A stretch of DNA of 50,065 bases from Chloroflexota bacterium. GTDB taxonomy: Bacteria > Chloroflexota > Limnocylindria > P2-11E. A program made the translations under genes and the position numbers. How positions within the stretch are numbered: position 1 is the first letter of the stretch; every line of letters starts with the position of its first letter. This document shows positions 8,607 to 16,693 of this stretch, piece after piece. The stretch is from positions 1-50,065 of the forward strand of contig VBDU01000093.1 in the NCBI GenBank assembly GCA_005883625.1. The letters are read 5' to 3'. The notes beneath the pieces were generated by a model. It saw only the letters and a list, made by a program, of their open reading frames with translations. It did no database searches and was not told the DNA's origin.

Positions 8607-9874
8607 CGGGAGAGCTCCGCGAGCATCGCGTAGAAGTCGGGGAAGGTCTTCGTGACCGCCGACGCGCCTTTGATGGCGACACCCGGCACCTGGAGGCCGA
8701 GGACCGAGAACGCCATCGCGATGCGGTGATCGCCCGCCGCGTCGACGACCCCACCGTGGAGCGGCGCCGGTTCGACTCGGATCGCGTCCGCGAACGGCAT
8801 GGCCCGGCCGCCGAGCGCGTTGATCGCCGCGGCGACCGTGCGGACGCGGTCGCTCTCCTGCTTCCGCGTGTGCCCGATGCCGGTGAGCTCGGTCGGGTCC
8901 GACGCCTGGGTGGCGATGGCCGCCAGGGTGGGGAAGACGTCCGAGCAGTCGCGCACGTTCGCGCGCACCCCGTGCAGCTCGCCGATCCGCCGCACGCAGA
9001 CCGCGCCTGAGCCGTGCGAGACGTTGCAGCCCATCGCCGCGACCAGCTCGAAGAACCGCGCGTCGCCCTGGGCGCCCTCGCGCAGGCGGGCGTCGACGTT
9101 CGCGATCGTCACGTTCCCGCCGAGGACCGCCCCGGCGGCGGCGGGATACGTCGCCGCGGTGACGTCGCCGGGGATATGCAGGTCGCGCGGGCGGACCCTC
9201 CCTTCGCGCGCGACGATGACCCCGCCCTCGCGCCCGACCGATACGCCGCGCCCGCGAAGGGTGGCCAGCGTGAGGTCGACGAACGGCTCTGACACGAGCG
9301 CGCCGGTGATGCGGACGCGAAGGCCTCCGGCGAGCCGCGGCGCGACGAGCAGGAGCGCCGAGGCGAACTGGCTCGACTCGTTCCCGGCGATCTCGACCTC
9401 GCCGCCGTGGATCGGGCCGGTGAGTGTGACCGGGAGCTCGTCGCGGTCCGCGGTCGCGCCGAGCGAGCGCAGCGCGCGGATCAGCGGCGCCATCGGCCGC
9501 TCGCGCAGGCGTGGCGAGCCGGTGATCGTGACGAAGCCGCTCCCGAGCGCGGCGAGCGCCGTGGCGAACCGCGCCACCGTACCGGCGTCGTGGGCGTCCA
9601 CGACCGCCCCGGCGCGACCGGACAGAGACGATCCGCCGTGCACCGTGATCTCCCCGCCGTCCCAATCGACGCGATACCCGAGCGCACCGAGCGCGCCGAC
9701 CATCGCGCGAACGTCGTCTCCCGGATCCATCGGGCCGAGCTCGAGCCGCGATCTGCCCTTCGCGAGCGCCGAGAGGATGAGCTCGCGGTTCGCGACGCTT
9801 TTCGAGGGCGGAACGGCGACGCGCTTGTCGGCGAGCGGACGGCGCAGGGGCGTGATGGGTCTGAGGTCATCCAT
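8603..9874 (-). CDS. aroA: 3-phosphoshikimate 1-carboxyvinyltransferase (EPSP synthase)
   Basis: Penultimate shikimate-pathway enzyme, adding enolpyruvate to shikimate 3-phosphate. The 423-residue protein shows PPSKSVANRELIL near the N-terminus, DAGTVARFATALAALG, RERPMAPLI, ESSQFASALLL, the DxxD-type stretch RDCSDVFPTLA, and TRKQESDR. It is transcribed toward tyrA, so aromatic genes lie on both strands here. Its start is only 26 bases from the start of the next gene on the plus strand, so the two promoters must overlap in that gap. Confidence 0.96.
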   Translation of the reverse strand: MDDLRPITPLRRPLADKRVAVPPSKSVANRELILSALAKGRSRLELGPMDPGDDVRAMVGALGALGYRVDWDGGEITVHGGSSLSGRAGAVVDAHDAGTVARFATALAALGSGFVTITGSPRLRERPMAPLIRALRSLGATADRDELPVTLTGPIHGGEVEIAGNESSQFASALLLVAPRLAGGLRVRITGALVSEPFVDLTLATLRGRGVSVGREGGVIVAREGRVRPRDLHIPGDVTAATYPAAAGAVLGGNVTIANVDARLREGAQGDARFFELVAAMGCNVSHGSGAVCVRRIGELHGVRANVRDCSDVFPTLAAIATQASDPTELTGIGHTRKQESDRVRTVAAAINALGGRAMPFADAIRVEPAPLHGGVVDAAGDHRIAMAFSVLGLQVPGVAIKGASAVTKTFPDFYAMLAELSR

Positions 9875-9900
9875 CCGGGGTGCGAGGATTATGAGCGCCG

Positions 9901-11043
9901 ATGCAGTACACCCGGTCGGAGCGCGTGGCCCAGGGCGCGCTCGTCGTCGTCGCGCTCGTGTTCGCGATCGTCGTCGCGGGCGTGATCTTCCGCGGCGGCG
10001 GAGGAGCGCCGGGCGCGGCGGTGCCGACCGCGGCGCCGACCGTCAAGCCACCGGACGTGAAGATCGCCCACGACCCCTGCTGCGCCCAGGCGGCGCGCTT
10101 CCTGAACGCGGGGTGGGAATCGAGCGCGAAGGTCGACCGCGCGGCCGTCACGCTCATCCCCGATCCGGGATTCGCCTGCGCCGCTCAGGTCTTCTCCGGC
10201 GGTCTGAAGGGGTCGTTCGGCTGCGCGGGCCTGCTCCGCGGCGCGACGGAGTACGTCGCGACCCTCGCGCTGACGACGATCGACGGGACGTTCAAGATCG
10301 ACCACAAGTTCACGACGATGGCCGACAAGCTCACAGGGGTGCAGTGGTTCACCGAGTTCGAGAATCCGTCGGGCGATCCTCTCGCGTGCGCCGCGGCGAG
10401 CTGCCGGATCGTCCAGTTCTTCACCGCGGGGAAAGACCCGATGACCGCCGAGGCCATCCTCGCGCTCGGCCGCCAGTTCAACAAGAGCGCCGATCCCGGC
10501 CTCGACCCGGTCGGGATCGCGACCGTGATCAAGCGGATGGAGCCGCGCAACAACTACCACTACTACCGGTACGACACGCGCGAGGACGCCACGTTCGCGT
10601 CGGTGTACTGGCTCCTGCGCAGCGGGAAGCCGGTGCTGGTCATCAGCCTCGCCGGCCAGCACGGCCCGGTGCTCGTCGGCTTCCAGGGCGCGTACGGCAC
10701 GTACTACGACGACCCCGCGAACAAGGTGAGCGGCGTGATCGTCGAGGACCCGCAGCGCGGCGACATGGACCCGCGCACGCAGAGCCATCGGCCCGACAAG
10801 TACCGCACGCCGGGATTCCAGACCGGCCAGCTCATCGGGCTCGACGAGTGGTACCGCGACGAGTGGTGGCTCGGCTTCGCCTACCAAGCGTCGATCAAGA
10901 TGCCGGATGGCACGTTCCGCAACGTCGAACGCAACGACGGCGCGTATCCGACGCCGCACTGGGGCGGCAAGTTCGTGATCCTCGTCGATGACGGCGACGC
11001 CGACTGGTCATCGGACAAGGAGGGCCGGGTGAAGTTCCGTTAG
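9901..11043 (+). CDS. Membrane-anchored C39-like (papain-fold) cysteine peptidase
   Basis: A 380-residue protein with one N-terminal transmembrane segment (about 10-30) followed by a Gly/Ala/Pro-rich linker, so the body is outside the cell. A papain-like triad can be placed: Cys in ACAAASCR (compare CGPAS of C39 enzymes), His in GQHGPVLVGFQG (compare HxVVVVGY) and Asp in VEDPQRG (compare VNDPW). The Ala pair in place of Gly-Pro after the Cys is unusual. About 130 residues between the anchor and the Cys match nothing I recognise. Peptidase activity is inferred; the substrate is unknown. Confidence 0.6.
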   Translation: MQYTRSERVAQGALVVVALVFAIVVAGVIFRGGGGAPGAAVPTAAPTVKPPDVKIAHDPCCAQAARFLNAGWESSAKVDRAAVTLIPDPGFACAAQVFSGGLKGSFGCAGLLRGATEYVATLALTTIDGTFKIDHKFTTMADKLTGVQWFTEFENPSGDPLACAAASCRIVQFFTAGKDPMTAEAILALGRQFNKSADPGLDPVGIATVIKRMEPRNNYHYYRYDTREDATFASVYWLLRSGKPVLVISLAGQHGPVLVGFQGAYGTYYDDPANKVSGVIVEDPQRGDMDPRTQSHRPDKYRTPGFQTGQLIGLDEWYRDEWWLGFAYQASIKMPDGTFRNVERNDGAYPTPHWGGKFVILVDDGDADWSSDKEGRVKFR

Positions 11044-11121
11044 GCAGTCTTGCCCGTGCGGCGGCCTCGGCGACAACGGACCTGCTCGTCCCCTCGCGGT
11101 GCGCAGCCCCTCCGCCATGAC

Positions 11122-11150
11122 TTGACAGGGCGGCCTGCCGGCAAGATACT
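11122..11150 (+). promoter_or_regulatory. Sigma-70-type promoter, leaderless start of ArsR gene 1
   Basis: TTGACA (11122-11127), a 17-base spacer and GATACT (11145-11150). The GTG start codon at 11158 lies seven bases after the -10 box, where transcription should begin, so the mRNA is probably leaderless. The palindrome ACTTAAGT (11148-11155) overlaps the -10 region and could be the autoregulatory operator. Confidence 0.75.
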
Positions 11151-11157
11151 TAAGTAA

Positions 11158-11658
11158 GTGCTTCACCAATCTCCGGCACTCGATCTGGCCTTCCAGGCGC
11201 TCGCCGACCCGGCGCGGCGCGTCATGGTGGAGCGGCTCGTCCGCGGACCGGCCTCGGTCAGCGAGCTCGCTCGGCCGCTCGACATGACCCTCTCCGCTGT
11301 CGTCCAGCACGTCGCGGTCCTCGAGGCGAGCGGGCTCGTGCGCTCGCAGAAGAGCGGCCGAGTGCGAACGTGCCGCATCGAGCCGGCGGCACTGCGGCAG
11401 GCCGAGCGTTGGATCAGCGAGCGGCGGACGACATGGGAGCGCCGCTTCGACCCGGGTCTTCCAGGCGTTCGCCGACCCGACGATCAAGCAGCGCTGGTTC
11501 GCCGGGCCCGAGGGCTGGGAGGAAGAGCAGTCCGAGATGGACTTCCGCGTCGGCGGGCGCGAGACGAGCCGCGGCGGGCCGAAGGGCGGCCCGGTCCACA
11601 TCTTCGAGAGCCGCTACCAGGACATCGTGCCGAACGAGCGCATCATCTTCGCGTATGA
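11158..11658 (+). CDS. ArsR/SmtB-family regulator with disrupted 3' end
   Basis: The first 95 residues are a winged helix of the ArsR type paired with SRPBCC proteins: ALADPARRVMVERL, SVSELARPLDMTLSAVVQHVAVL and a wing with SGRVRTCRIEP, then WERRF. No metal-binding cysteine pair is present. After about 11443 the reading frame no longer resembles ArsR: the DNA there encodes an SRPBCC domain in the +1 frame, and the remaining 70 residues of this frame are an out-of-frame tail. The intact pair at 41599-42433 shows what is missing. The helix-turn-helix could still be functional. Confidence 0.75.
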   Translation: MLHQSPALDLAFQALADPARRVMVERLVRGPASVSELARPLDMTLSAVVQHVAVLEASGLVRSQKSGRVRTCRIEPAALRQAERWISERRTTWERRFDPGLPGVRRPDDQAALVRRARGLGGRAVRDGLPRRRARDEPRRAEGRPGPHLREPLPGHRAERAHHLRV

Positions 11659-11860
11659 CATGCACGTCGACGACAAGCGGATCTCGGTGTCCCTGGCGAC
11701 GGTCGAGCTCGAGCCGAAGGGCGCGGGCACTCGGCTCGTCTTCACCGAGCAGGGCGCGTTCCTGGACGGCTACGACGATGCGGGCTCCCGCGAGCACGGC
11801 ACGCGCGAGCTGCTGGACGCGCTGGGCACGGTCCTCGGGCGCGAGCCGGCCCGGGCCTGA
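11537..11860 (+). pseudogene. SRPBCC (AHSA1-like) domain, 5'-truncated
   Basis: An AHSA1/SRPBCC ligand-binding protein. Family resemblance starts at about 11444 (ASTRVFQAFADP and then QRWFAGPEGWEEE), but that stretch has no start codon and is joined directly to the ArsR gene in another frame. The first usable ATG is at 11537 and would give only 107 residues, without the first strands of the fold. Later blocks (FRVGGRE, YQDIVPNERIIFAYDM, GTRLVFTEQGAFLDG) are intact. Probably a deletion plus frame change fused two formerly overlapping genes; a sequencing or assembly error is possible. Confidence 0.7.
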
Positions 11861-11899
11861 GCCAAAAAAGCGAGCGCGAGGCCGCGCGAAGTCCGTGAG

Positions 11900-12406
11900 A
11901 TGACGCATCCCGTCGTCGAACAGCTGCGCTTCACGCGCAGCGAGTGGCTGCGCGGCCTCGCCGGCGTCTCCGAGGAAGATGCGGCGAAGCACTTCGGGCC
12001 CATGAACTCGATCGGCTGGATCGTCGGCCACCTCACGTGGCAGGAGCAGCGCTATTTCCTGCACCGGCCGCGGGGCCGCATGCTCCGCCAGGATGTGCAG
12101 GACGGCTTCGCCAACGGCGCGCCGATGAGCACGCCGTCGCTGAAGGACATGCTCGAGGCCTGGCGCACGATCACGTCCGCCGCCGACCCGTTCCTCGACA
12201 CGCTCACCACGAACGCGCTCCTCGTGGACCTGCCCTTGAACGGCCAGCCGAGCGGCCAGACGCAGGGCTCGGCGATCCTGCGCCTCGTCCATCACTACTG
12301 GTTCCACATCGGCGAGATCCAGGCGATCCGTCAGATGCTCGGCCAGCGCGATCTCCCGGAGTACGTCGGGAACATCGAGCAGGAGGCGCCGTACCGCCCG
12401 GAGTAG
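11900..12406 (+). CDS. DinB-family (DinB_2) putative metal-dependent protein
   Basis: A 168-residue four-helix DinB-like protein. Putative metal ligands are His in VGHLTWQEQ and the histidines of HHYWFHIGE, the usual three-His arrangement. Family members include thiol S-transferases and enzymes of unknown function; nothing here shows the substrate. It begins 39 bases after the damaged SRPBCC gene and is likely co-transcribed with it. ArsR-SRPBCC-DinB is a recurring neighbourhood in high-GC bacteria (established knowledge). Confidence 0.8.
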   Translation: MTHPVVEQLRFTRSEWLRGLAGVSEEDAAKHFGPMNSIGWIVGHLTWQEQRYFLHRPRGRMLRQDVQDGFANGAPMSTPSLKDMLEAWRTITSAADPFLDTLTTNALLVDLPLNGQPSGQTQGSAILRLVHHYWFHIGEIQAIRQMLGQRDLPEYVGNIEQEAPYRPE

Positions 12407-12436
12407 GCGCTGAGGCACGCAGGAGGCGCGCGCGGG

Positions 12437-13726
12437 CTACGGCTTGGTCAGGACGATCGCGTTCGGGAGCTGCCTGCCCGGACCGACCTTGAACGAGCCG
12501 GCGATCCACAGAGCCGCGCTGCCGCCGCCGTCGAGGTTGAGCGCGTCGCGGGCACCGAGAGACTGCATCACGTACGCGGTCTCGGTCACGCTCGCGGACG
12601 GCAGGATCGCAAGGTAGATGTAGGTGCCGTCCACGCCGATCGCGCCGCGCGTCGCGCGCTGCATCTGCGTCGGGCTCTGCTGGGCGGTCGAGTCCACGAC
12701 CGCACCGGCCGCCAGGAGCGCCGGGTAGTTCGAGATCCCCGCGCTGACCGCGCTGCGGTCGTACGTCCCGCTGCGCGGGTAGAAGTGCGGCGTCCTACCA
12801 GTGAAGGTGAAGAGCGAGTTCGAAATGAGCGCGCGCGGATTGAGCCACTTCGCGAGCGCCGTGTTGTACACGGCGTACTCGAACGAGTTCACCTGCGCGG
12901 CGCACGGCGCGTAGTCCGGCGGGCAGAAGTACGACCCGTGGATCGCGGCGTAGCCACCGTTCTCGGCGGCGTACTGGTCGAGCGGCTTCGCCGGACACGC
13001 GCTGAAGCAATCGACCGCGTTCGCGGTCACGGTCCGGACGGTGACGTCGGCAAGGCGCTCCTTCACCACGTGCGCTTGGAACTGACCGACCGGCGTGTTG
13101 ACCGTCTTGAGCGAATATCCCAGGCCCGTCACGGGTGGCGGCGCGGGCGGCGTGCCGTCTGGGTTGAGCACGGTGACGAGCCAGAACACGCCGAAGTCCT
13201 CCATCCACGTGGCGCCCTCGACGAGCGGCCGGAGGTACAGGCGGTACGTCCCGGGGATGAGCGGCGCCTGGATCGTGAACTGGAACCAGGCGACCTGGCC
13301 GGGCCCGACGTACGGCGCCGGCTGCACCGCGATGCGGTTGTACCGCGGCCAGCCGGTGCTGGGCGAGCCGAGCGCACCGTCGCCGCCGAGCGGCGAGGCC
13401 TGATCCTGCCCGGGCTCTGGGCCCCAGGTACCGAGGTACGCGACCTCGCCGAGACGCCCGTTGACCCAGCCGAACGACCCCGAGTTGAAATACGCGACGG
13501 TGGCGGTGTTCCGGTCGCCGGGGCAGAGCGTGGGATACCCGCTCTGGCCGTACCACTGCGCGTGGAACCCCGCGACACCGGCGGGAAGGCCCGCGGGCGG
13601 CGGGATGCCGGGGCCGACGCTCGACGCGCACGTCGCGGCGTGCACCGTCTTCGCGGCGCCTGGACCGAATACGAGCGACGCGACGACGAGGAGCGCCGTG
13701 CCCGCCCAGCCCTTCCCGACCATCAC
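12437..13726 (-). CDS. Secreted phosphodiester glycosidase (NAGPA domain) with Ig-like domain
   Basis: A 429-residue exported protein with an N-terminal signal peptide (about 1-30, ending HAATC). Residues of about 50-190 form a Trp-rich beta-sandwich that resembles the Ig-like NBR1/FW domain (LCPGDRNTATVAYFNSG, VGPGQVAWFQFTIQAP, PGTYRLYLRPLVEGATWM). The C-terminal half has NAGPA blocks: AAIHGSYF, RATRGAIGVDG and DALNLDGGGSAALWI. Such enzymes remove sugar-phosphodiester groups from exopolysaccharides or act on wall polymers; the precise substrate is unknown. It is last in a minus-strand group, 64 bases after the methyltransferase gene. Confidence 0.85.
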   Translation of the reverse strand: MMVGKGWAGTALLVVASLVFGPGAAKTVHAATCASSVGPGIPPPAGLPAGVAGFHAQWYGQSGYPTLCPGDRNTATVAYFNSGSFGWVNGRLGEVAYLGTWGPEPGQDQASPLGGDGALGSPSTGWPRYNRIAVQPAPYVGPGQVAWFQFTIQAPLIPGTYRLYLRPLVEGATWMEDFGVFWLVTVLNPDGTPPAPPPVTGLGYSLKTVNTPVGQFQAHVVKERLADVTVRTVTANAVDCFSACPAKPLDQYAAENGGYAAIHGSYFCPPDYAPCAAQVNSFEYAVYNTALAKWLNPRALISNSLFTFTGRTPHFYPRSGTYDRSAVSAGISNYPALLAAGAVVDSTAQQSPTQMQRATRGAIGVDGTYIYLAILPSASVTETAYVMQSLGARDALNLDGGGSAALWIAGSFKVGPGRQLPNAIVLTKP

Positions 13727-13790
13727 CCGACGGTAGAACGCGCGCGCGCGCCTGCCGTTTCGCGCGGTCTCGCCGCGTATCGCGGCGGTC

Positions 13791-14249
13791 TCAGTCGCGC
13801 GTGTCGGGCAGTAGGGGCCAGCGCGGAACGCGCGCGCGGTACGCGCGGTACTCGTCGCCGAAGAGCTGCTCGAGGCGATCCTCGTCCTGCGCGACGCGCG
13901 AGCGGAACCTCGCCAGCTGCCTCGAGAAGAGGGCGACCGCGAGCGGCGAGCGCGTCGCGCCGATGAGACCCGCGAGGAAGACGAGATGCCCCAGGTACAT
14001 CGGATTGCGCGTGATCGCGTACGGGCCGCCGGTCACGAGCACGCGCGGCGTACTTGCGATGCCGCGGCCGCCGGCGCGCGCGGCGCGATAGCGGCCTGCG
14101 GATCGATAGAGGAAGTAGCCGCCGGCCATGACCACGATCCAGGCGGTCCGGATCCGCGGACGGCGCCGGACGGCGAGATCGGCCGCGAGCACCGCGAACG
14201 GAAAGAGCACGAAGGTCTGTGCGGGCGAGGATCGCGCTCGGCGCAGCAC
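13791..14249 (-). CDS. Membrane isoprenylcysteine/phospholipid-type methyltransferase
   Basis: A 152-residue integral membrane protein with about three hydrophobic segments and the C-terminal signature of the ICMT/PEMT superfamily: VTGGPYAITRNPMYLGHL for SAM binding, then RVAQDEDRLEQLFGDEYRAYRARVPR. GTG start three bases after the lipase maturation factor stop, so clearly one transcript. The bacterial acceptor substrate is not known; small lipids or isoprenoids are typical. Confidence 0.8.
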   Translation of the reverse strand: MLRRARSSPAQTFVLFPFAVLAADLAVRRRPRIRTAWIVVMAGGYFLYRSAGRYRAARAGGRGIASTPRVLVTGGPYAITRNPMYLGHLVFLAGLIGATRSPLAVALFSRQLARFRSRVAQDEDRLEQLFGDEYRAYRARVPRWPLLPDTRD

Positions 14250-14252
14250 GCC

Positions 14253-15686
14253 TCAGCCGCCGGCGCGGCCGCGGAGCGTGACCGGCGGTACGTACTCGCG
14301 GACCAAGCGCCGGGTCCACCACGCCCGCGACTCGCGGCGCTCGCGGGGCGTCGTGAATCGGTACCGGTAGAGGAGCGCGCGGACGAACCGCGGCGGCCGC
14401 TCCGGGAACGGATTCGTCCGGAGGAGACCGAGTGTCGTGCGATCGCCCTCGAGCAGCTTCGCGAGGAGTGGCACGAACCACTCGTGGTACGTAGGGGACG
14501 AGAACGCCGCGAACCACATGAGCCAATCGAGCCGCAGGTGATAGGGCGCGACCTGCGGCGGCCGGCGCGTGACGTCGCCGGGCTTTCCCTTGAACTCGTA
14601 CTCGCGCCAGCGCGTCGCCGGGGTGAGCACCGGCTCCTCGGTCCCTTCGATGACGACCTCGTCGCGCGTCTTGGTGACGCTCCCGAACGCGCCGTACGTG
14701 TTCACGAGGTGGAGCGGGTCGAAGCTGTAGTTCATGAGCTGGTGGCGCGAGACGAGATTCCGCGCCGGCCGGTAGCTGAGGATGACGACGAGACCGGAGA
14801 CGAGGAGGACGACGATCGCATACCAGTCGGGAAGCGTCGTCGGGTCGTGGGCGAGCCTGAGGACGGTCCCGTACGCGCGATCGTCGAAGGCCGCGAGCGC
14901 GAGGGCGATCGTGATGAAGTTCAGCCAGGAAAAGTTCCCGCTGAGGACGAGCCAGCATTGCGTGACGACGATGAAGAGGGCCGCGACCGACGCGATGGGC
15001 TGCGGAAAGAAGAGGAACCACGGCGCGACGAGCTGCGCGAAATGGTTGCCGAGGACCTCGGCCTTATGGAGCGGCTTCGGCAGGTGGTGGAAGTACCAGG
15101 AGAGCGGGTTCGGCATCGGCTGCGTCTCGTGGTGGTAGTAGAGGCAGGTAAGGTCGCGCCAGCACTCGTCACCCCGCAGCTTGATGAGGCCCGCGCCGAA
15201 CTCGACGCGGAACACGAGCCAGCGGACGAGATAGAGCAGCGTGACCGGCGGGGCCACTGAGGCCGGGCCGAGGAAGATCGCGAGGAAGCCCGTCTCGAGC
15301 AGCAGCGTCTCCCAGCCGAACGCGTAGAAGGTCTGGCCGACGTTCACGAACGACAGGTAGAGCGCCCACAGCGCCGCCCAGACGAGCATCGCGACGGCGA
15401 GCGGCGCGAGGTCGACCAGGCCGACGACGACGGCCGCGGCGAGGACCAGGCCGGTCCAGGCGGCAAGGCGCGCGACGCGGTCCGAGTAGCGCCAGTAGAA
15501 GAGGCTCGGGGAGCGCCGGAACGGCACCGCGCGCAGGTAGTCGGGGACCGGGAGGAGCCCGTTCGCGCCGAGCAGCGGAACGAACTGGCGCACGGCCACC
15601 AGGAACGCGACGAAGTAGATGACGCCGAGCGCGCGCTGGAAGACGAGCCGCGCGGTCCAGTAGTCGTCCGCGCGCAGGAAGTCCAC
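14253..15686 (-). CDS. Lipase maturation factor family membrane protein
   Basis: A 477-residue multi-pass protein of the lipase maturation factor (LMF) family. It has about eight membrane segments, the RVEFGAGLIKLRGDECWRDL block typical of LMF, YHHETQPMPNPLSWYFHHLP, and a C-terminal soluble region with WREYEFKGKPGD and LDWLMWFAAF. Eukaryotic LMF1 assists lipase folding in the ER; bacterial versions have no proven role and may be oxidoreductase-like membrane chaperones. GTG start, 25 bases after the upstream gene. No strong ribosome site seen. Confidence 0.88.
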   Translation of the reverse strand: MDFLRADDYWTARLVFQRALGVIYFVAFLVAVRQFVPLLGANGLLPVPDYLRAVPFRRSPSLFYWRYSDRVARLAAWTGLVLAAAVVVGLVDLAPLAVAMLVWAALWALYLSFVNVGQTFYAFGWETLLLETGFLAIFLGPASVAPPVTLLYLVRWLVFRVEFGAGLIKLRGDECWRDLTCLYYHHETQPMPNPLSWYFHHLPKPLHKAEVLGNHFAQLVAPWFLFFPQPIASVAALFIVVTQCWLVLSGNFSWLNFITIALALAAFDDRAYGTVLRLAHDPTTLPDWYAIVVLLVSGLVVILSYRPARNLVSRHQLMNYSFDPLHLVNTYGAFGSVTKTRDEVVIEGTEEPVLTPATRWREYEFKGKPGDVTRRPPQVAPYHLRLDWLMWFAAFSSPTYHEWFVPLLAKLLEGDRTTLGLLRTNPFPERPPRFVRALLYRYRFTTPRERRESRAWWTRRLVREYVPPVTLRGRAGG

Positions 15687-15711
15687 GCGCGGCTACGCCG
15701 CAGGCCGCGTG

Positions 15712-16218
15712 CTACGGCCGCCAGTCGCCGTGCACGACGTGCGCCGCCGCGCCTTTGGACACAGGGTGGGCCTCCAGCTGCTCGTAGAGCCACTGGAACC
15801 ACTCGAAGGAGCTCGGCCCGCTCTCCTCGCGGACGCGCTCCACCCATTTCCGCAGCCGCTGCCAGGCCAGTCGCGCGGTCCCACCGACGACCTCGTCCAC
15901 GGTGCGCAGCGGGATGATCCGCTGGTACACGAGGTAGCCCAGGTGCTCATACGTGATGCAGGCGACCAGCAGGGCCTGCTCCGCCTCGGGGCCGAGCGCG
16001 TCGACCTGCTCGGCGGTCGCGTCCTCGGGCAGCGCGAACAGGCGGCGCGCGGTCCGCGCCACGAGCTCCGGGGGCCAGAGGTTGTTGATGAGCGTGAGCG
16101 CGACCTCGGCCCGCCGCTGGCGCCGGATGTTGAGCGTTTGGTACGTCGCGAAGCCGAAGCCGATCACCACGGTGATCGTCGAGATGATCTGAAAGATCAG
16201 CGCAAGCTCGGGCGTCAA
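15712..16218 (-). CDS. Small single-span membrane protein of unknown function
   Basis: A 168-residue protein with one N-terminal transmembrane helix (about residues 5-27, ending in a basic RRQRR stop-transfer) and a cytoplasmic helical domain. The start chosen is TTG at 16218 because GGAGG at 16224-16228 lies five bases upstream; a longer ATG frame from 16263 would run through that site. It somewhat resembles DUF4760-type proteins but I cannot confirm this. Likely first gene of the minus-strand group with the LMF, methyltransferase and glycosidase genes. Confidence 0.65.
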   Translation of the reverse strand: MTPELALIFQIISTITVVIGFGFATYQTLNIRRQRRAEVALTLINNLWPPELVARTARRLFALPEDATAEQVDALGPEAEQALLVACITYEHLGYLVYQRIIPLRTVDEVVGGTARLAWQRLRKWVERVREESGPSSFEWFQWLYEQLEAHPVSKGAAAHVVHGDWRP

Positions 16219-16280
16219 GGTTCCCTCCGTTCCTCGCGCCGCACATTGAACCGCGCCCCGCAAGGACCCACGATCGGCCC

Positions 16281-16691
16281 GTGCATCTGGAGGCCGAGCA
16301 GGCTCTGCGAGACGCGGACGAGCTCCTGCTCGTGACGCGCGGCCGTCGGAGCGGTCGAGAGCACGCCGTCACCCTCCGGTTCGCGTACGCGGACGGGTCG
16401 GTGTGGCTGCGGACCGAGCCGCGCGACGCGCCGCGGACGCCGGCCGCGACGGTCGTCGTCCGCCGCGGGGCCGCGCGACCGCCTGACTGGTACCGCAACC
16501 TGGCGGCGGAGCCCCGCTGCCGCGTCCACGTCGGAGGGTTCGACCTGCCCGGCAACGCGCGGCCGCTCGGCGATCCGCAGGCGGCACTGCACCGCGCGGT
16601 CGAGCTCTGGCGCGCCAAGTACGGAGCGGAGTGGGTGGCCGACTGGTACCTCGACGCCGGGCGCATCCCCGTTCGCGTCGAGCTGGGGTGA
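16281..16691 (+). CDS. Putative deazaflavin (F420)-dependent nitroreductase-family protein
   Basis: A 136-residue split-beta-barrel protein resembling the DDN family: LVTRGRRSGREHAVTLRFAY, then PDWYRNLAAEPRCRVHVGG and DWYLDAGRIPVRVEL at the end. Members reduce quinones, nitro compounds or fatty-acid bonds with F420H2. If correct, the organism makes F420, as several Chloroflexota and Actinomycetota do. GTG start; the following nfeD gene begins two bases after its stop. Confidence 0.75.
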   Translation: MHLEAEQALRDADELLLVTRGRRSGREHAVTLRFAYADGSVWLRTEPRDAPRTPAATVVVRRGAARPPDWYRNLAAEPRCRVHVGGFDLPGNARPLGDPQAALHRAVELWRAKYGAEWVADWYLDAGRIPVRVELG

Positions 16692-16693
16692 GA

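Noticed and set aside
11444..11470. Programmed ribosomal frameshift between ArsR and SRPBCC
   Set aside because: No slippery heptamer or stop-codon-type shift site at the junction, and residues of both partners are missing, which fits a deletion better.
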